Assembly: GCF_020884795.1 (NCBI RefSeq)
Contig: NZ_BBZF01000014.1
Span: 282,953-346,952 of the forward strand
Length of the DNA: 64,000 nucleotides
Direction: 5' to 3'
Source of the DNA: Micromonospora okii
Lineage (GTDB): Bacteria; Actinomycetota; Actinomycetes; Mycobacteriales; Micromonosporaceae
Shown here: positions 23,778 to 33,026 of the stretch, one piece after another
Position numbering within the stretch: the first letter of the stretch is position 1
Layout: every line of letters starts with the position of its first letter
Translations under genes and position numbers: made by a program
The notes under the pieces: generated by a model
Databases searched by the model: none
What the model was told of the DNA's origin: nothing
Seen by the model: only the letters and a program-made list of their open reading frames with translations

Positions 23778-24800
23778 TCAGGGGCGCAGGGTCAGCGGGG
23801 TGCCCGTGGTCACGTCGAGCACCGTCCGGTCGCCCAGCGGTTCCTTCAGGGTGGCGGTGACCGGCGCGACGACGAGCTGTTCGGTGCAGACGCCGGTGGA
23901 GCGGGTGACCCCGCCGCCGACCACCACCACGTCGTCGCCCTCCCACACCAGCGGGGTGATGCCGGTGTCGCAGGCGCCCACGCCGAGCCGCCAGGTGAGC
24001 ATCGCGCCGTAGACGGCTTCGAGGTCCTGCGCGCCGACGACGCCCTCGGGCACCGGGCTGCCGGGCGGGGTGCCCTTCGGCGGGGCCGTGGGCTTGCCGA
24101 CGGCGACCCGCGCCACGGGCGAGGTCAGCTCCGCGACGGTGAACAACCACGCGGGCACCTGCGCCTCGCCCCGGCTCGTGCGCACCGGCGCGGTGCCGAG
24201 CTTCACGGCGGTGACGGTGAGCGGGATGCAGGCGGTCGCCCCCGGCCCGTTGCTCACCGTGGCGCCGGGGCCGGGCCGGCCGCCGCGCCCGTACGGGCCC
24301 TGGCCGGGGGTCGGGCCGTCCGGCCCCGGCTCGACGATCGGGCCGGTGCCCGCCGTGGAGCCGGGCTTCGGCTTGGCGTCCGGGGCGGACGGCCGGCCGC
24401 CGCACGGCGGCGGGTCGCCCCGGTCGAGCTGCCGGTACGCCTCGGCCGCGCCGATCAGCGGCACGGAGAGCGTCCCGTCGGAGAACTGGACCGTGCCGTT
24501 GGCGGGCCGGGCGGCCGGAATGTCGATCTGCTCGCGGTACCAGCCGTTGTCGAACGCCTGCTGCGTCTCGGGGTTGAAGCCGGGGTCGCCGAGGAGCACG
24601 GTGGGCTCCTGCATCGGCACGTAGCCGTCCGTCCACGTCTTACCCGGCCGCCACGCCCCGGCCACCTCGGCGGCCCGCTGGTCGAAGCCCTCCCAGCGCT
24701 TACTGGGGGTGGGGGTGCCGGTCGGCCCGGTTTCGGCCGGCGCACAGCCGACCGCGACAGCCAAGAGGGGAAGGCCCAGCAGGGCGAGTGTTCGACGCAT
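23778..24800 (-). CDS. Putative lipoprotein of unknown function
   Basis: 340 residues. A short signal (MRRTLALLGLPLLAVAVGC) ends in a lipobox-like AVGC with the acylated Cys at 19. After it come a low-complexity segment with TPTPSK, a globular region around residues 35-130 (EGFDQRAAEVAGAW...VLLGDP), a proline/glycine-rich linker at about 135-185 and a second globular part with ACIPLTVTAVKLG and repeated cysteines. I recognise no family. It is probably membrane-anchored and faces out. It sits beyond the ssrA terminator, convergent with the BFD-like gene. No partners are visible. Confidence 0.6.
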   Translation of the reverse strand: MRRTLALLGLPLLAVAVGCAPAETGPTGTPTPSKRWEGFDQRAAEVAGAWRPGKTWTDGYVPMQEPTVLLGDPGFNPETQQAFDNGWYREQIDIPAARPANGTVQFSDGTLSVPLIGAAEAYRQLDRGDPPPCGGRPSAPDAKPKPGSTAGTGPIVEPGPDGPTPGQGPYGRGGRPGPGATVSNGPGATACIPLTVTAVKLGTAPVRTSRGEAQVPAWLFTVAELTSPVARVAVGKPTAPPKGTPPGSPVPEGVVGAQDLEAVYGAMLTWRLGVGACDTGITPLVWEGDDVVVVGGGVTRSTGVCTEQLVVAPVTATLKEPLGDRTVLDVTTGTPLTLRP

Positions 24801-24857
24801 GTCTCTTCGACGCGTCCGGCTCCGCCCCGGTTCCCCACCATCAGGGGCCGGACATGA

Positions 24858-24890
24858 CGATGCGCCCCGGCCGTTGGCCGGGGCGCATCG
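24858..24890 (-). terminator. Perfect 15-bp terminator hairpin for ssrA
   Basis: Arms CGATGCGCCCCGGCC (24858-24872) and its reverse complement (24876-24890) with a 3-base loop, 3 bp after the tmRNA 3' end. Transcription from ssrA on the minus strand meets it directly. Confidence 0.8.
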
Positions 24891-24892
24891 GG

Positions 24893-25268
24893 TGGTGGAG
24901 GTGCCGGGAATCGAACCCGGGTCCTTCGCCGGTTTGTCAGGGCTTCTCCGAGCGCAGCTCGCTGTGCCTCTACTCGGCCCCTCCGATCACGCGAGCGAGT
25001 CGGTGTGACGGGCCCAGTCGCTGATTGATCTCGCCGCACGGACCCCGCGACCGGGTCCGGTTGGCCAGCCTTCTAGCTGATGCCGGCTACTGGGTCGAAG
25101 GCGCTCCCAGGCCGACAGACTTAGCTACTCGCCTCAGGCGGCGAGAGCGAAGTCAGCGCGATTGTTCTTGGCGCTTATAAGTTTCCGACGACCGATTCTC
25201 GAGACGACGTCGGCTTCCTCGGCTCGCTTCCCCTGCCGCAACGTACGAAGTCGAAACCAGTCACCCCC
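24893..25268 (-). ncRNA. ssrA: tmRNA (transfer-messenger RNA)
   Basis: 376 bases on the minus strand. The 5' end GGGGGTGACTGGTTTCGAC and 3' end with CACCTCCACCA pair as a tRNA-like acceptor stem, with CCA encoded; the T-arm TTCGATTCC is visible. The tag reading frame (25134-25172) encodes AKNNRADFALAA followed by TGA, a typical actinobacterial proteolysis tag ending ALAA. tmRNA rescues stalled ribosomes together with SmpB, whose gene lies 105 bp upstream on the same strand. The pseudoknots fill the remaining sequence. Confidence 0.97.
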
Positions 25269-25373
25269 TCGACGGGCCGCCCCTGTCGGCGGCACCACCA
25301 AGCCTAACGCCTACCGCAACGGGTTTCATCCCGAGCCCCGCCCCGGCGCGCCGAGGCGGACGAACGGGACGAA

Positions 25374-25853
25374 TCAGTCGTCCATGCCCTTGCCGCGCCG
25401 GCCGGCGGCACGGGCGATCTCCCGGTCCGCGTCCCGCTTGGCGAGGTCCTGCCGCTTGTCGTACGACTTCTTGCCCTTGGCGAGGGCGATCTCCACCTTC
25501 GCCCAGCCGTCGGAGAAGTAGACCTGCAACGGGACCATCGTGAGGCCGCCCTCGCGGGTCTTGCCGATCAGCCGGTCGATCTCCAGCCGCTTGAGCAGCA
25601 GCTTGCGGGTGCGCCGGGGCTCGTGGTTGGTCCAGGTGCCCTGGGTGTACTCGGGGATGTGCATACCGTGCAGGTACAGCTCGCCGTTGCGCTCCTGGGC
25701 GAACGCGTCGACCAGTGACGCCCGCCCCGCGCGCAGCGACTTGACCTCGGTGCCGGTCAGCGCCATGCCTGCCTCGTACGTGTCGAGAATGGCGTAGTCG
25801 TGACGCGCCTTCTTGTTGGAGGCGACGACCTTGCGCCCCTTCTCCCGTGGCAT
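25374..25853 (-). CDS. smpB: SmpB, tmRNA-binding protein
   Basis: 159 residues, the usual length. Carries [19 protein letters not shown] at the start, [18 protein letters not shown] in the oligonucleotide-binding core and the Lys/Arg-rich C-terminal tail (about 130-159, [24 protein letters not shown]) that enters the mRNA channel. It delivers tmRNA to stalled ribosomes. Its RNA partner follows on the same strand. A strong terminator lies between it and ftsX, so it is transcribed separately from the cell-division genes. Confidence 0.97.
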   Translation of the reverse strand: MPREKGRKVVASNKKARHDYAILDTYEAGMALTGTEVKSLRAGRASLVDAFAQERNGELYLHGMHIPEYTQGTWTNHEPRRTRKLLLKRLEIDRLIGKTREGGLTMVPLQVYFSDGWAKVEIALAKGKKSYDKRQDLAKRDADREIARAAGRRGKGMDD

Positions 25854-25953
25854 CTCCCGGCACCTCCCCTCGTGCTGCCCCGGCCCGCCGGGCCGGAACT
25901 CGTGCCGCCCCGGCGCGGGGGCCGGAAGCGGAGATCATGCTACCCGAACGACA

Positions 25954-25993
25954 AGGGCCCTCCGGCGCGGATTATTCCGCGCCGGAGGGCCCT
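25954..25993 (-). terminator. Perfect 17-bp terminator hairpin after ftsX
   Basis: Arms AGGGCCCTCCGGCGCGG (25954-25970) and its reverse complement (25977-25993), loop ATTATT. It starts about 30 bp after the ftsX stop on the minus strand and separates ftsEX from smpB. Confidence 0.8.
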
Positions 25994-26021
25994 CACTGCC
26001 GCCGCAGGACCCGGAGGGCGA

Positions 26022-26897
26022 CTAGACGCGCAGGTAGAACCGGAGCGTGATCCAGCCGGTGACGGCGCTGACCACAGCGCCCACGCCGGCCATGACCGGG
26101 AAGATCAGGAAGATGTCGCCCCAGCTCACCGGGGAGAACAGCCCTTGCAACGCGCTCAGCGAGCCGTCGAAGAGGAAGAACTTCAGGCCGATCAGGGCCG
26201 CCAGGGCGACCACCGAGCCGATCAGGCCGGCGACCACGGCCTCCAGCACGAACGGCGCCTGGATGAACCAGTTCGACGCGCCGACCAGCTTCATGACCGC
26301 CACCTCGCGGCGCTTGCTGTACGCGGCCACCTGGATGGTGTTGGCGACCAGCAGCAGGGCGGCGATGGCCATCGCGATCGCGCCGGCCAGGGCGATGTTC
26401 TGCACGGCGCCGAAGAGGTCGAAGATCTTGTCCAGCAGGCGGCTCTGGTCGACGATCTCGTCGACGCCCGCCTCGCCCTTGTACTGGTCGTAGATGCCCT
26501 TGTACTGCTCGGGGTTGACCAGCGTGAGCCGGAACGACTCGGGAAGCTGGTCCGGCTTCACGGCGCTGACCAGGTCCGGCGCGTCCTGGTACATCTCCTG
26601 GAAGCGCTTGTACGCCTCGGCCTTGTCGACGTAGATGACCTCCTTCACCAGGGAGTCACCCTTGAGCTTGGCTTCCAGGTCGGTGCGCTCCTGCTCGGTG
26701 ACCTCCCCCTTGAGGAAGATCGAGACCTGGATGTTCTTGTAGTACAGGTCCTTCATGTCGTCGACCTTGCTGTACACCAGGCCGCTGACACCGAGCATGG
26801 TCAACGACACGGCCAGCGTGATGATCATCGCGATGGTCATGGTGACGTTGCGCCACAGTCCGACCAGTACCTCGGACAGGACGTATTTCACGCGCAT
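26022..26897 (-). CDS. ftsX: FtsX, cell-division ABC transporter-like membrane protein
   Basis: 291 residues. One membrane helix near residues 20-42, an extracellular domain (about 45-165, KGEVTEQERTDLEAKL ... YVDKAEAYKRFQEM) and three helices at the C-terminus, as in Gram-positive FtsX. With FtsE it activates peptidoglycan hydrolases at the division site; the external domain is the hydrolase contact. It follows ftsE on the same strand by 67 bp. Ends with a strong terminator. Confidence 0.96.
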   Translation of the reverse strand: MRVKYVLSEVLVGLWRNVTMTIAMIITLAVSLTMLGVSGLVYSKVDDMKDLYYKNIQVSIFLKGEVTEQERTDLEAKLKGDSLVKEVIYVDKAEAYKRFQEMYQDAPDLVSAVKPDQLPESFRLTLVNPEQYKGIYDQYKGEAGVDEIVDQSRLLDKIFDLFGAVQNIALAGAIAMAIAALLLVANTIQVAAYSKRREVAVMKLVGASNWFIQAPFVLEAVVAGLIGSVVALAALIGLKFFLFDGSLSALQGLFSPVSWGDIFLIFPVMAGVGAVVSAVTGWITLRFYLRV

Positions 26898-26964
26898 CGG
26901 GAATTCCTCCGGGTCTCCGGCGTGAGGTGGTCGTCGTCAGGCTGCACAGGGGTGGAGCGGGTGC

Positions 26965-27645
26965 TCACCCGTAGACGCCCCGGGCCTGGTCGCGCACGAT
27001 GCGGCCGCTCTCGATCTCGACGACCCGGCGGCGCATCTGGTTCACGATGTTGGAGTCGTGCGTGACCATCACGACGGTGGTTCCGGTGCGGTTGATCCGG
27101 TCCAGCAGGCGCATGATCTCGATCGAGGTGTCCGGGTCCAGGTTTCCGGTCGGCTCGTCCGCGAGCAGGATCAGCGGACGGTTCACGAACGCCCGCGCGA
27201 CGGCCACCCGCTGCTGCTCACCACCGGAGAGCTCGTGCGGGTAGCGGTGCTCCTTGCCACCGAGCCCCACCAACTCCAGCACCTCGGGCACGACCCGGCG
27301 GGCCACCGCCTTGGTCTTGCCGATCACCTCGAGGGCGAACGCCACGTTCTCGTACGCGGTGCGGTTGGGCAGCAGCCGGAAGTCCTGGAAGACGCAGCCG
27401 ATGGAGCGGCGGAAGTGCGGTCGCTTCCACGAGCGCATCGAGGTGACGTCCTTGCTGTTGACGATGACCCGTCCCTTGTTGGGGGTCACCTCGTGCAGCA
27501 GCAGCTTGATGATCGTGGACTTGCCGGAGCCGGATGGGCCGATGAAGAAGACGAACTCGCCCTTCTCGATCGAGACGGACACGTTGTCGAGCGAAGGCCG
27601 GGACGCCTTCGGGTACGTCTTCGTCACTTGCTCAAGCTGAATCAC
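26965..27645 (-). CDS. ftsE: FtsE, cell-division ABC ATPase
   Basis: 226 residues, GTG start. All ABC motifs present: Walker [10 protein letters not shown] (about 36-44), signature [14 protein letters not shown] (about 138-151), Walker [15 protein letters not shown] (about 155-168) and the switch His in VTHD. It drives FtsX from the cytoplasmic side. It is the first gene of the ftsEX unit, which is transcribed separately from prfB because a hairpin follows prfB. Confidence 0.97.
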   Translation of the reverse strand: MIQLEQVTKTYPKASRPSLDNVSVSIEKGEFVFFIGPSGSGKSTIIKLLLHEVTPNKGRVIVNSKDVTSMRSWKRPHFRRSIGCVFQDFRLLPNRTAYENVAFALEVIGKTKAVARRVVPEVLELVGLGGKEHRYPHELSGGEQQRVAVARAFVNRPLILLADEPTGNLDPDTSIEIMRLLDRINRTGTTVVMVTHDSNIVNQMRRRVVEIESGRIVRDQARGVYG

Positions 27646-27704
27646 GGGTGGTGAGTCTACGCGGTGTAACTAGCGAGCCAAGCCCCCAGGCCCGGTGAAG
27701 CGGG

Positions 27705-27748
27705 GCGCGTCATCGAAACAGCCGGTGGCCGGGAGATCGATGACGCGC
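27705..27748 (-). terminator. 12-bp inverted repeat after prfB
   Basis: GCGCGTCATCGA (27705-27716) and TCGATGACGCGC (27737-27748) pair perfectly around 20 bases. Lies 16 bp past the prfB stop, before ftsE on the same strand. Confidence 0.5.
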
Positions 27749-27763
27749 TCCGCCCATGCGTGA

Positions 27764-28885
27764 TCACGCAGCGTCGCCGGCGAGCTGACGCTGCTTGCGC
27801 CAACGGATTCCGGCCTCGATGAAGCCGTCCAGCTCGCCGTCGAAGACGGCGCTCGGGTTCCCCGTCTCCTGCTCGGTGCGCAGATCCTTCACCATCTGAT
27901 ACGGGTGCAGCACGTACGAGCGCATCTGGTCGCCCCACGAGCCGGCGGCGTCGGTCTTCAGGCCCTCCAGCTTGGCCTGTTCCTCCTGCCGCTTGCGCTC
28001 CAGCAGTCGGGACTGGAGCACGCGCATCGCGGACGCCTTGTTCTGGAGCTGGGACTTCTCGTTCTGGCAGGTGACCACGATGCCGGTGGGAATGTGGGTG
28101 AGCCGCACGGCCGAGTCGGTGGTGTTGACGCTCTGCCCGCCCGGCCCGGAGGAGCGGTATACGTCCACCCGCATCTCGTTCTCGGGGATGTCGATGTGGT
28201 CGGTCTGCTCGGTGACCGGCAGCACCTCCACGCCCGCGAAGCTGGTCTGCCGGCGGCCCTGGTTGTCGAACGGGCTGATCCGCACGAGCCGGTGGGTGCC
28301 GGACTCCACGCTGAGCGTGCCGTAGGCGTACGGGACCTTGACCGCGAAGGTCGCGGACTTCAGGCCCGCCTCCTCGGCGTACGAGGTCTCGTAGACCTCG
28401 GTCGGGTAGCCGTGCCGCTCGGCCCAGCGCAGGTACATCCGCAGCAGCATCTCTGCGAAGTCGGCCGCGTCCACCCCGCCCGCGCCGGCCCGGATCGCCA
28501 CCAGCGCCTCCCGCGAGTCGTACTCGCCGGAGAGCAGGGTGCGGACCTCCATCTCCTGGATGGCCTTGGTGAGCCCGCCGATCTCGGTCTCCACCTCGGC
28601 GAGCACCCCGGGGTCGTCCTCGGCCTCGGCCAGCTCCAGCAGCACCCGGGCGTCGTCGAGCCGGGAGCGCAGGCTGCCCAGCCTGGAGATCTCGCCGTTG
28701 ACGTACGAGAGCTGGGAGGTCACCTGCTGCGCCTTGGCCTGGTCGTCCCACAGGTCGGGCGCGGAGGCCTGCTCCTCGAGCCGGGCCTTGTCCTCGCGCA
28801 ACCGGTCGAGGTCGAGCACGGCCTCGATGTTGCGCAGGGTGGCGTCGAGTTCCTTGAGCTGTTCGGCGTAATCGGCAGCGGTCAC
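27764..28885 (-). CDS. prfB: Peptide chain release factor 2
   Basis: 373 residues from GTG 28885, chosen because [14 protein letters not shown] is the usual start and a TACGCT -10 lies 8 bases upstream, suggesting a leaderless message. The upstream frame continues to 28939, but without a ribosome site. Motifs: the SPF stop-reading tripeptide in [18 protein letters not shown] (about residues 205-222) and GGQ in [17 protein letters not shown] (about 246-262), where Gln drives peptidyl-tRNA hydrolysis. It reads UAA and UGA. There is no programmed-frameshift stop codon near residue 25, unlike E. coli prfB. It is upstream of ftsEX. Confidence 0.95.
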   Translation of the reverse strand: MTAADYAEQLKELDATLRNIEAVLDLDRLREDKARLEEQASAPDLWDDQAKAQQVTSQLSYVNGEISRLGSLRSRLDDARVLLELAEAEDDPGVLAEVETEIGGLTKAIQEMEVRTLLSGEYDSREALVAIRAGAGGVDAADFAEMLLRMYLRWAERHGYPTEVYETSYAEEAGLKSATFAVKVPYAYGTLSVESGTHRLVRISPFDNQGRRQTSFAGVEVLPVTEQTDHIDIPENEMRVDVYRSSGPGGQSVNTTDSAVRLTHIPTGIVVTCQNEKSQLQNKASAMRVLQSRLLERKRQEEQAKLEGLKTDAAGSWGDQMRSYVLHPYQMVKDLRTEQETGNPSAVFDGELDGFIEAGIRWRKQRQLAGDAA

Positions 28886-28980
28886 GACAGACAAGCGTAC
28901 TGCGAGAACGACGAGCGGGCGTGGGAGCCCCGCGGTCACGTGCCGGAACCCTCCCGGCGAGGGGTGCCCGGGGGCGGGGC

Positions 28981-29027
28981 TCCCCCACGCGCGGCCCGAT
29001 GGCGGGGGTGGCGGGCCGCGCGGGGGA
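28981..29027 (-). terminator. Terminator after the PadR-type gene
   Basis: GCGCGGCCCG (28989-28998) and CGGGCCGCGC (29012-29021), extended by TCCCCC (28981-28986) and GGGGGA (29022-29027) with one bulged base. It starts directly after the PadR stop on the minus strand. Confidence 0.65.
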
Positions 29028-29543
29028 TCAGCCGACCGGCGCGGTCTTCAGCCAGGAGAGGGCGGCCTTGTGGTACGCGACGGCGAACTCCAACGCGCTG
29101 GCGTCGAAGGTCTCGCCCTCCTTCTTGGCGTTCTTCACCTGCTCACGCACCCGGGCGAGGGCCTCGGTGTGGTATTCGTTGGCGGTGGCCTGAAGGTTGC
29201 GTAGCTGGTTGGCCGAGTGCAGGTTGCCGAAGGCTATCCGCAGGGCGATCGGGTTGCGGATGGTGTCCCGCCCCGGGTCCTCGGCCAGCCACCGGGAGAA
29301 CGTCCGCTTCCCGGCCGCGGTGATCGCGTACGGCTGGCTCGACCGGGGGCCGGGCTTGCCCAGCCGCACCAGGCCGCGCTCGGCCAGCACCGGCAACTCG
29401 CGGTAGACCTGACTGCGGGTCATCGACCAGTACGGGGCGAGCTTGCGCTCGGCGGCGGCCATGAGTTGACCGCCTGTCATCGGGCCCTCGTGAAGCAGCC
29501 CGAGAAGGGCTGCCGCTGTGGGGTTGACTCCGGATTCCGCCAT
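29028..29543 (-). CDS. PadR-family transcriptional regulator
   Basis: 171 residues from ATG 29543; another ATG at 29549 is also possible and neither has a clear ribosome site. The winged helix-turn-helix is at the N-terminus ([19 protein letters not shown], then [18 protein letters not shown] with [16 protein letters not shown] wing; residues about 9-75). The C-terminal helices mediate dimerisation. PadR proteins are usually repressors of detoxification or membrane-stress genes. It is divergent from nothing obvious and faces away from pruA, with a hairpin repeat in between. The target is not predictable from the sequence. Confidence 0.82.
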   Translation of the reverse strand: MAESGVNPTAAALLGLLHEGPMTGGQLMAAAERKLAPYWSMTRSQVYRELPVLAERGLVRLGKPGPRSSQPYAITAAGKRTFSRWLAEDPGRDTIRNPIALRIAFGNLHSANQLRNLQATANEYHTEALARVREQVKNAKKEGETFDASALEFAVAYHKAALSWLKTAPVG

Positions 29544-29676
29544 GCCCATTACGCTGCCACTTTGCCGACCCGCCGTCCAGGATTTGCCATTTTCGCCACC
29601 CTGAGGGCTTCCTAAGTGCACTGTCGGCGGACGACAGTCCGCAGAGGGTTTCGTCACGCGGCGTACACAAACGTCA

Positions 29677-29722
29677 GGAAGGGCCCCCTGCCGGGTCGAA
29701 AACGGTGGCAGGGGGCCCTTCC
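29677..29722 (-). terminator. Perfect 16-bp hairpin after pruA, related to the dispersed repeats
   Basis: GGAAGGGCCCCCTGCC (29677-29692) and its reverse complement (29707-29722) with a 14-base loop, 7 bp past the pruA stop. The GGAAGGGCCCCC arm matches the arm of the dispersed repeat family (copy B), so the terminator may have been built from a repeat copy. Confidence 0.75.
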
Positions 29723-29729
29723 GCACAGC

Positions 29730-31358
29730 TCAGTGCATGTGGGGGTAGGTGTGGTCCGTCGGGGGGACGAAGGTCTCCTTGATCGTCCGGGGGGAGATCC
29801 AGCGGACCAGGTTGTGCCAGGAGCCGGCCTTGTCGTTGGTGCCGCTGGCCCGCGCGCCGCCGAAGGGCTGCTGCCCGACCACCGCGCCGGTCGGCTTGTC
29901 GTTGATGTAGAAGTTGCCGGCCGCGTACCGCATCCGCTCGGCCACCGCGTCGACCACCCGGCGGTCGGTGGCGAAGATCGACCCGGTCAGCGCGTACGGG
30001 GCGATCGACTCGGCCTGGTGGACCACCTCGTCGAAGCGGGCGTCGTCGAAGACGTGCACGCCGAGGATCGGCCCGAAGTACTCGGTGGTGAACGTCTCGT
30101 GCGCGGCGTCGGAGCACTCGAACAGGGTCGGCCGGACGAAGTAGCCGACCGAGTCGTCGGCGGTGCCGCCGGCCAGCACGGTGCAGGCGTCGTCGCCGTT
30201 GATCAGCTCCAGGGCGGCGGTGTGCCGGTCGAACGCCTTCGAGTCGATCACCGCGCCGCCGAAGTTGGCGAAGTCGGTGACGTCGCCGTAGGTCAGCGAG
30301 TCCGCGGTGGCGGCCAGCCGGTCGCGCAGCCCGCCCTCCCACAGCGACCGGGGCACGTACGCCCGGGACGCGGCCGAGCACTTCTGCCCCTGGTACTCGT
30401 ACGCGCCCCGGATCAGCGCGGTGTGCAGCGCGTCGACGTCGGCGCTGGCGTGCGCCACCACGAAGTCCTTGCCGCCGGTCTCGCCCACAAGGCGGGGGTA
30501 GCCCCGGTAGCCGGCGATGTTCTCCCCGACGCTCCGCCACAGGTGCTGGAAGACCTTGGTGGAGCCGGTGAAGTGGATGCCGGCCAGGTCGGGGTCGGCG
30601 AGCACCACGTCGGAGACCTCCTCGCCGCGCCCGGTGACCATGTTGATCACGCCGGGGGGCAGGCCGGCCGCCTCGAACAGCCGCATGGTGAAGTGCGCGG
30701 CGAACTGCTGCGTGGGGGCCGGCTTCCAGACCACGGTGTTGCCCAGCAGCGCCGGGGCCGCCGGCAGGTTGGCGGCGATGGCGGTGAAGTTGAACGGGGT
30801 GACCGCGTAGACGAAGCCCTCCAGGGGGCGGTGGTCGAGCCGGTTCCACACCCCCGGCGAGGAGATCGGCTGCTCCTCCAGCAGGCCCCGGGCGAAGTGC
30901 ACGTTGAAGCGCAGGAAGTCGATCAGCTCGCAGGCCGCGTCGATCTCGGCCTGGACGGCGGTCTTCGACTGGCCGAGCATGGTGGCCGCGTTGAGGGTGT
31001 CCCGCCACGGGCCGGAGAGCAGCTCGGCGGCGCGCAGGAAGATCGCCGCGCGCTCCGCGAAGGGCAGCGCCCGCCACGCCGGGGCGGCCTCCTTCGCGGC
31101 GGCGACGGCGGCGCGGGCGTCGTCGTGGGTGGCGTGGCCGGTGACGCCGAGCACGTGGGCGTGCCGGTGCGGCTGCACCACGTCGATCGGGTCGCCGCCG
31201 GCCATCCGCTGCTCGCCGGCGATGGTCATCGGCAGGTCGATGCGCTCGGCGGCCAGCTCGGTCAGGCGTCGTTGGAGCCGCTCCCGATCGGCGCTGCCGG
31301 GCTCGTAGTCGCGGACCTGCTCGTTGCGCGGCTCGGGTACGGAGAACACGGCGTCCAT
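29730..31358 (-). CDS. pruA: 1-pyrroline-5-carboxylate dehydrogenase (glutamate semialdehyde dehydrogenase)
   Basis: 542 residues from ATG 31358 with AGGAG upstream. It oxidises pyrroline-5-carboxylate/glutamate semialdehyde to glutamate with NAD in proline and arginine breakdown. The aldehyde-dehydrogenase catalytic Cys is in EYQGQKCSAASR and the base Glu in RLVGETGGKDF (about residue 290). The N-terminal segment FSVPEPRNEQVRDYEPGS matches stand-alone P5CDH rather than the fused PutA type. No proline dehydrogenase is next to it, so the pathway is split. Upstream faces a membrane-protein gene. Terminated by the hairpin at 29677. Confidence 0.95.
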   Translation of the reverse strand: MDAVFSVPEPRNEQVRDYEPGSADRERLQRRLTELAAERIDLPMTIAGEQRMAGGDPIDVVQPHRHAHVLGVTGHATHDDARAAVAAAKEAAPAWRALPFAERAAIFLRAAELLSGPWRDTLNAATMLGQSKTAVQAEIDAACELIDFLRFNVHFARGLLEEQPISSPGVWNRLDHRPLEGFVYAVTPFNFTAIAANLPAAPALLGNTVVWKPAPTQQFAAHFTMRLFEAAGLPPGVINMVTGRGEEVSDVVLADPDLAGIHFTGSTKVFQHLWRSVGENIAGYRGYPRLVGETGGKDFVVAHASADVDALHTALIRGAYEYQGQKCSAASRAYVPRSLWEGGLRDRLAATADSLTYGDVTDFANFGGAVIDSKAFDRHTAALELINGDDACTVLAGGTADDSVGYFVRPTLFECSDAAHETFTTEYFGPILGVHVFDDARFDEVVHQAESIAPYALTGSIFATDRRVVDAVAERMRYAAGNFYINDKPTGAVVGQQPFGGARASGTNDKAGSWHNLVRWISPRTIKETFVPPTDHTYPHMH

Positions 31359-31759
31359 CAGCGCTCCTGGCGATCTCGACAGCGGTGGCGAAACCGGACC
31401 CGCGGGCGCCGGCCGGGCGGCCGGGCACCGGGCGTCGCGCGCGTGATTGGGCGCGACGGCGGGACCTGCCCCGATTCTTTCACGGCTCCCCCCGCCCCGG
31501 ACCGCATCCCTCGGCCCCTTCTTTCGAATCTTCACCGCCGATAGCAACCCAGGCCGGAAAGCGTCGGTCGGGCCGCCTTCCGGCCCGTCGATCCGTCGCC
31601 CCGGTCCTGCTCCCCGGCCTGGCCGGCGGTGGGCGGCGGCCTCTCGTGGGCCGCTCGGGCGGCCGGGGGCCGGGCGGCGCGTACCCTGGATGGCCGGTGA
31701 CCAGCCCACCGCGTCCCGGCAGCGCCGACGCGGGCCGGGCGCCCGTCGAAGGGAAGACG
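31359..31759. other. Gene-free stretch between pruA and the membrane-protein gene
   Basis: 401 bp of divergent upstream sequence. It must hold the promoters of pruA (minus) and the membrane protein (plus). The only promoter-like element I see is TACCCT at about 31681, a weak -10 for the plus-strand gene. No stable hairpin, RNA gene or small ORF with a good ribosome site is evident. Confidence 0.4.
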
Positions 31760-32836
31760 ATGAGCAACCAGCCCGGCAGCTCCACGGCCGCGGAGCCGGA
31801 CCAGCCGGCGAAGGCCGCCCCGGCCGCCGAGCCGGAGACCGGAGCAGAGCCGGAGGCCGCCGCCGAGCCGGAGGCCGCCGAGCCCGTCCCCGCCGGCGCG
31901 GGCCCGTCGCCGGTGCGCGCCCCCGGGGCGGTCGTGCTCGCGCCGCTGGCGGTGGCCTGGCTGGCCGCGATGCTCTGGTCCACCCGGGAGGCGATCACCT
32001 CCGCCCAGGCCGGGCTCACCGCGATCAGCCTGTCGGCGTTCGCGCTGCCAGGGGTGATCTCGGCCGCACTGGTGGCCGGCGCGGCGGTCGCCCTGGCGGT
32101 GACGAACCTGCTGGCCCGGCGCGGCGTCGACCGGGCCACCCCGCGCTTCGCGGTCGCGGTCGGCACCGGCCTGCTGGTCGGCCTCGCCACCGCCGTGGCG
32201 ATCAACCTGACGTACTTCGACAACGCGACCACCAACGTCATCGCCGGCACGGCCGCCGCCGCGGCCATCATCGGCGGCGCGGTGGCCGGGGCCGGGAACG
32301 CGCGGGTGGCCGGCGCGACGGTCACCGCCACCCTCGGCGCGCTGGTCTTCGTGGTGGCGTTCAGCGGGGCCCGGGACCCGCTGTTCGACCTGTTCGGCGC
32401 GGGCGACACCCAGGAGTCGCTGTTCGGCGCGGCCAAGTGGGTGTCGCGCACCGAGTCCCTGCTCGCCGGCCTGCTGGCCGGGCTGCTCGCCTTCGCCTAC
32501 CTGAGCTGGGGCCGGCGCCAGGCGGAGCGGCACGACCCGGCCGCGCCCGCCCCCCGCTGGCCCGGCTACCTGCTGGCCGGCGCCGGGCCGGGCCTGCTCC
32601 TGCTGGTCGCCGAGGTGATCATCCGGGTCGGCGGGCGCTCCCTGCTCGACCTGGCCGCCGCGCTGAGCGAGGCGGACGCGGTCGCCCAGACCTCGCTCGG
32701 GACCTCCCGCATCGACAACGCCATCTGGGTGCTCTTCGTGGGCGCGCTCACCGCGCTGATCGCCTTCGGCCGCACGCTCGGCCCGGCGGCCGGGCACGAC
32801 GCCGAGGACGAGGCGGTGGCGGAGGCCGACCGCTGA
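31760..32836 (+). CDS. Multi-pass membrane protein of unknown function
   Basis: 358 residues from ATG 31760 (GGGAAG upstream). An acidic, low-complexity cytoplasmic N-terminus (residues 1-55, repeated AAEPE) precedes about eight hydrophobic helices: near 60-80, 95-115, 130-150, 165-185, 192-210, 235-252, 268-288 and 318-335. The C-terminus is acidic (DAEDEAVAEADR). There is no known transporter or kinase motif. The layout of even-numbered helices with both ends inside is typical of small actinobacterial integral membrane proteins. A 4.5-unit tandem repeat lies right after its stop. Neighbouring genes give no pathway. Confidence 0.7.
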   Translation: MSNQPGSSTAAEPDQPAKAAPAAEPETGAEPEAAAEPEAAEPVPAGAGPSPVRAPGAVVLAPLAVAWLAAMLWSTREAITSAQAGLTAISLSAFALPGVISAALVAGAAVALAVTNLLARRGVDRATPRFAVAVGTGLLVGLATAVAINLTYFDNATTNVIAGTAAAAAIIGGAVAGAGNARVAGATVTATLGALVFVVAFSGARDPLFDLFGAGDTQESLFGAAKWVSRTESLLAGLLAGLLAFAYLSWGRRQAERHDPAAPAPRWPGYLLAGAGPGLLLLVAEVIIRVGGRSLLDLAAALSEADAVAQTSLGTSRIDNAIWVLFVGALTALIAFGRTLGPAAGHDAEDEAVAEADR

Positions 32837-32844
32837 CGGTCGGC

Positions 32845-32992
32845 TGAGCGGAACCGGCCGAGGCCACGCCGGGTGAGCGGAACCGGCCGGGACCACGCCG
32901 CTGAGCGGGACCGGCCGGGGGCACGCCGGGTGAGCGGAGCGGGACCGGCCGGGGGGCCACGCCGGGTGAGCGGGGCCGGCCGGGCCGGCGGC
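32845..32992. repeat. Tandem repeat, 28-36 bp units, about 4.5 copies
   Basis: Units starting TGAGCGGAACCGGCCG lie at 32845, 32874, 32902, 32931 and 32967 (partial). Units 1-3 are 28-29 bp; unit 4 has a 7-bp insertion. Every unit contains CCGGCC and ACGCCG and can fold locally. The array fills the convergent gap between the membrane protein and the DUF6912-like gene, so it may act as a transcript end. No spacers, so not CRISPR. Confidence 0.7.
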
Positions 32993-33026
32993 TGAGGGCT
33001 GGCGGGGACGGCGGCGCGCGGGCCGC

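Noticed and set aside
24893..25268. A protein-coding reading of the tmRNA region
   Set aside because: tRNA-like ends, the tag frame and adjacent smpB show it is ssrA.
28780..28885. Programmed frameshift in prfB
   Set aside because: The frame is uninterrupted; no in-frame stop with a slippery CUU is present near the start.
32845..32992. CRISPR array
   Set aside because: Units abut with no unique spacers and no cas genes are near.
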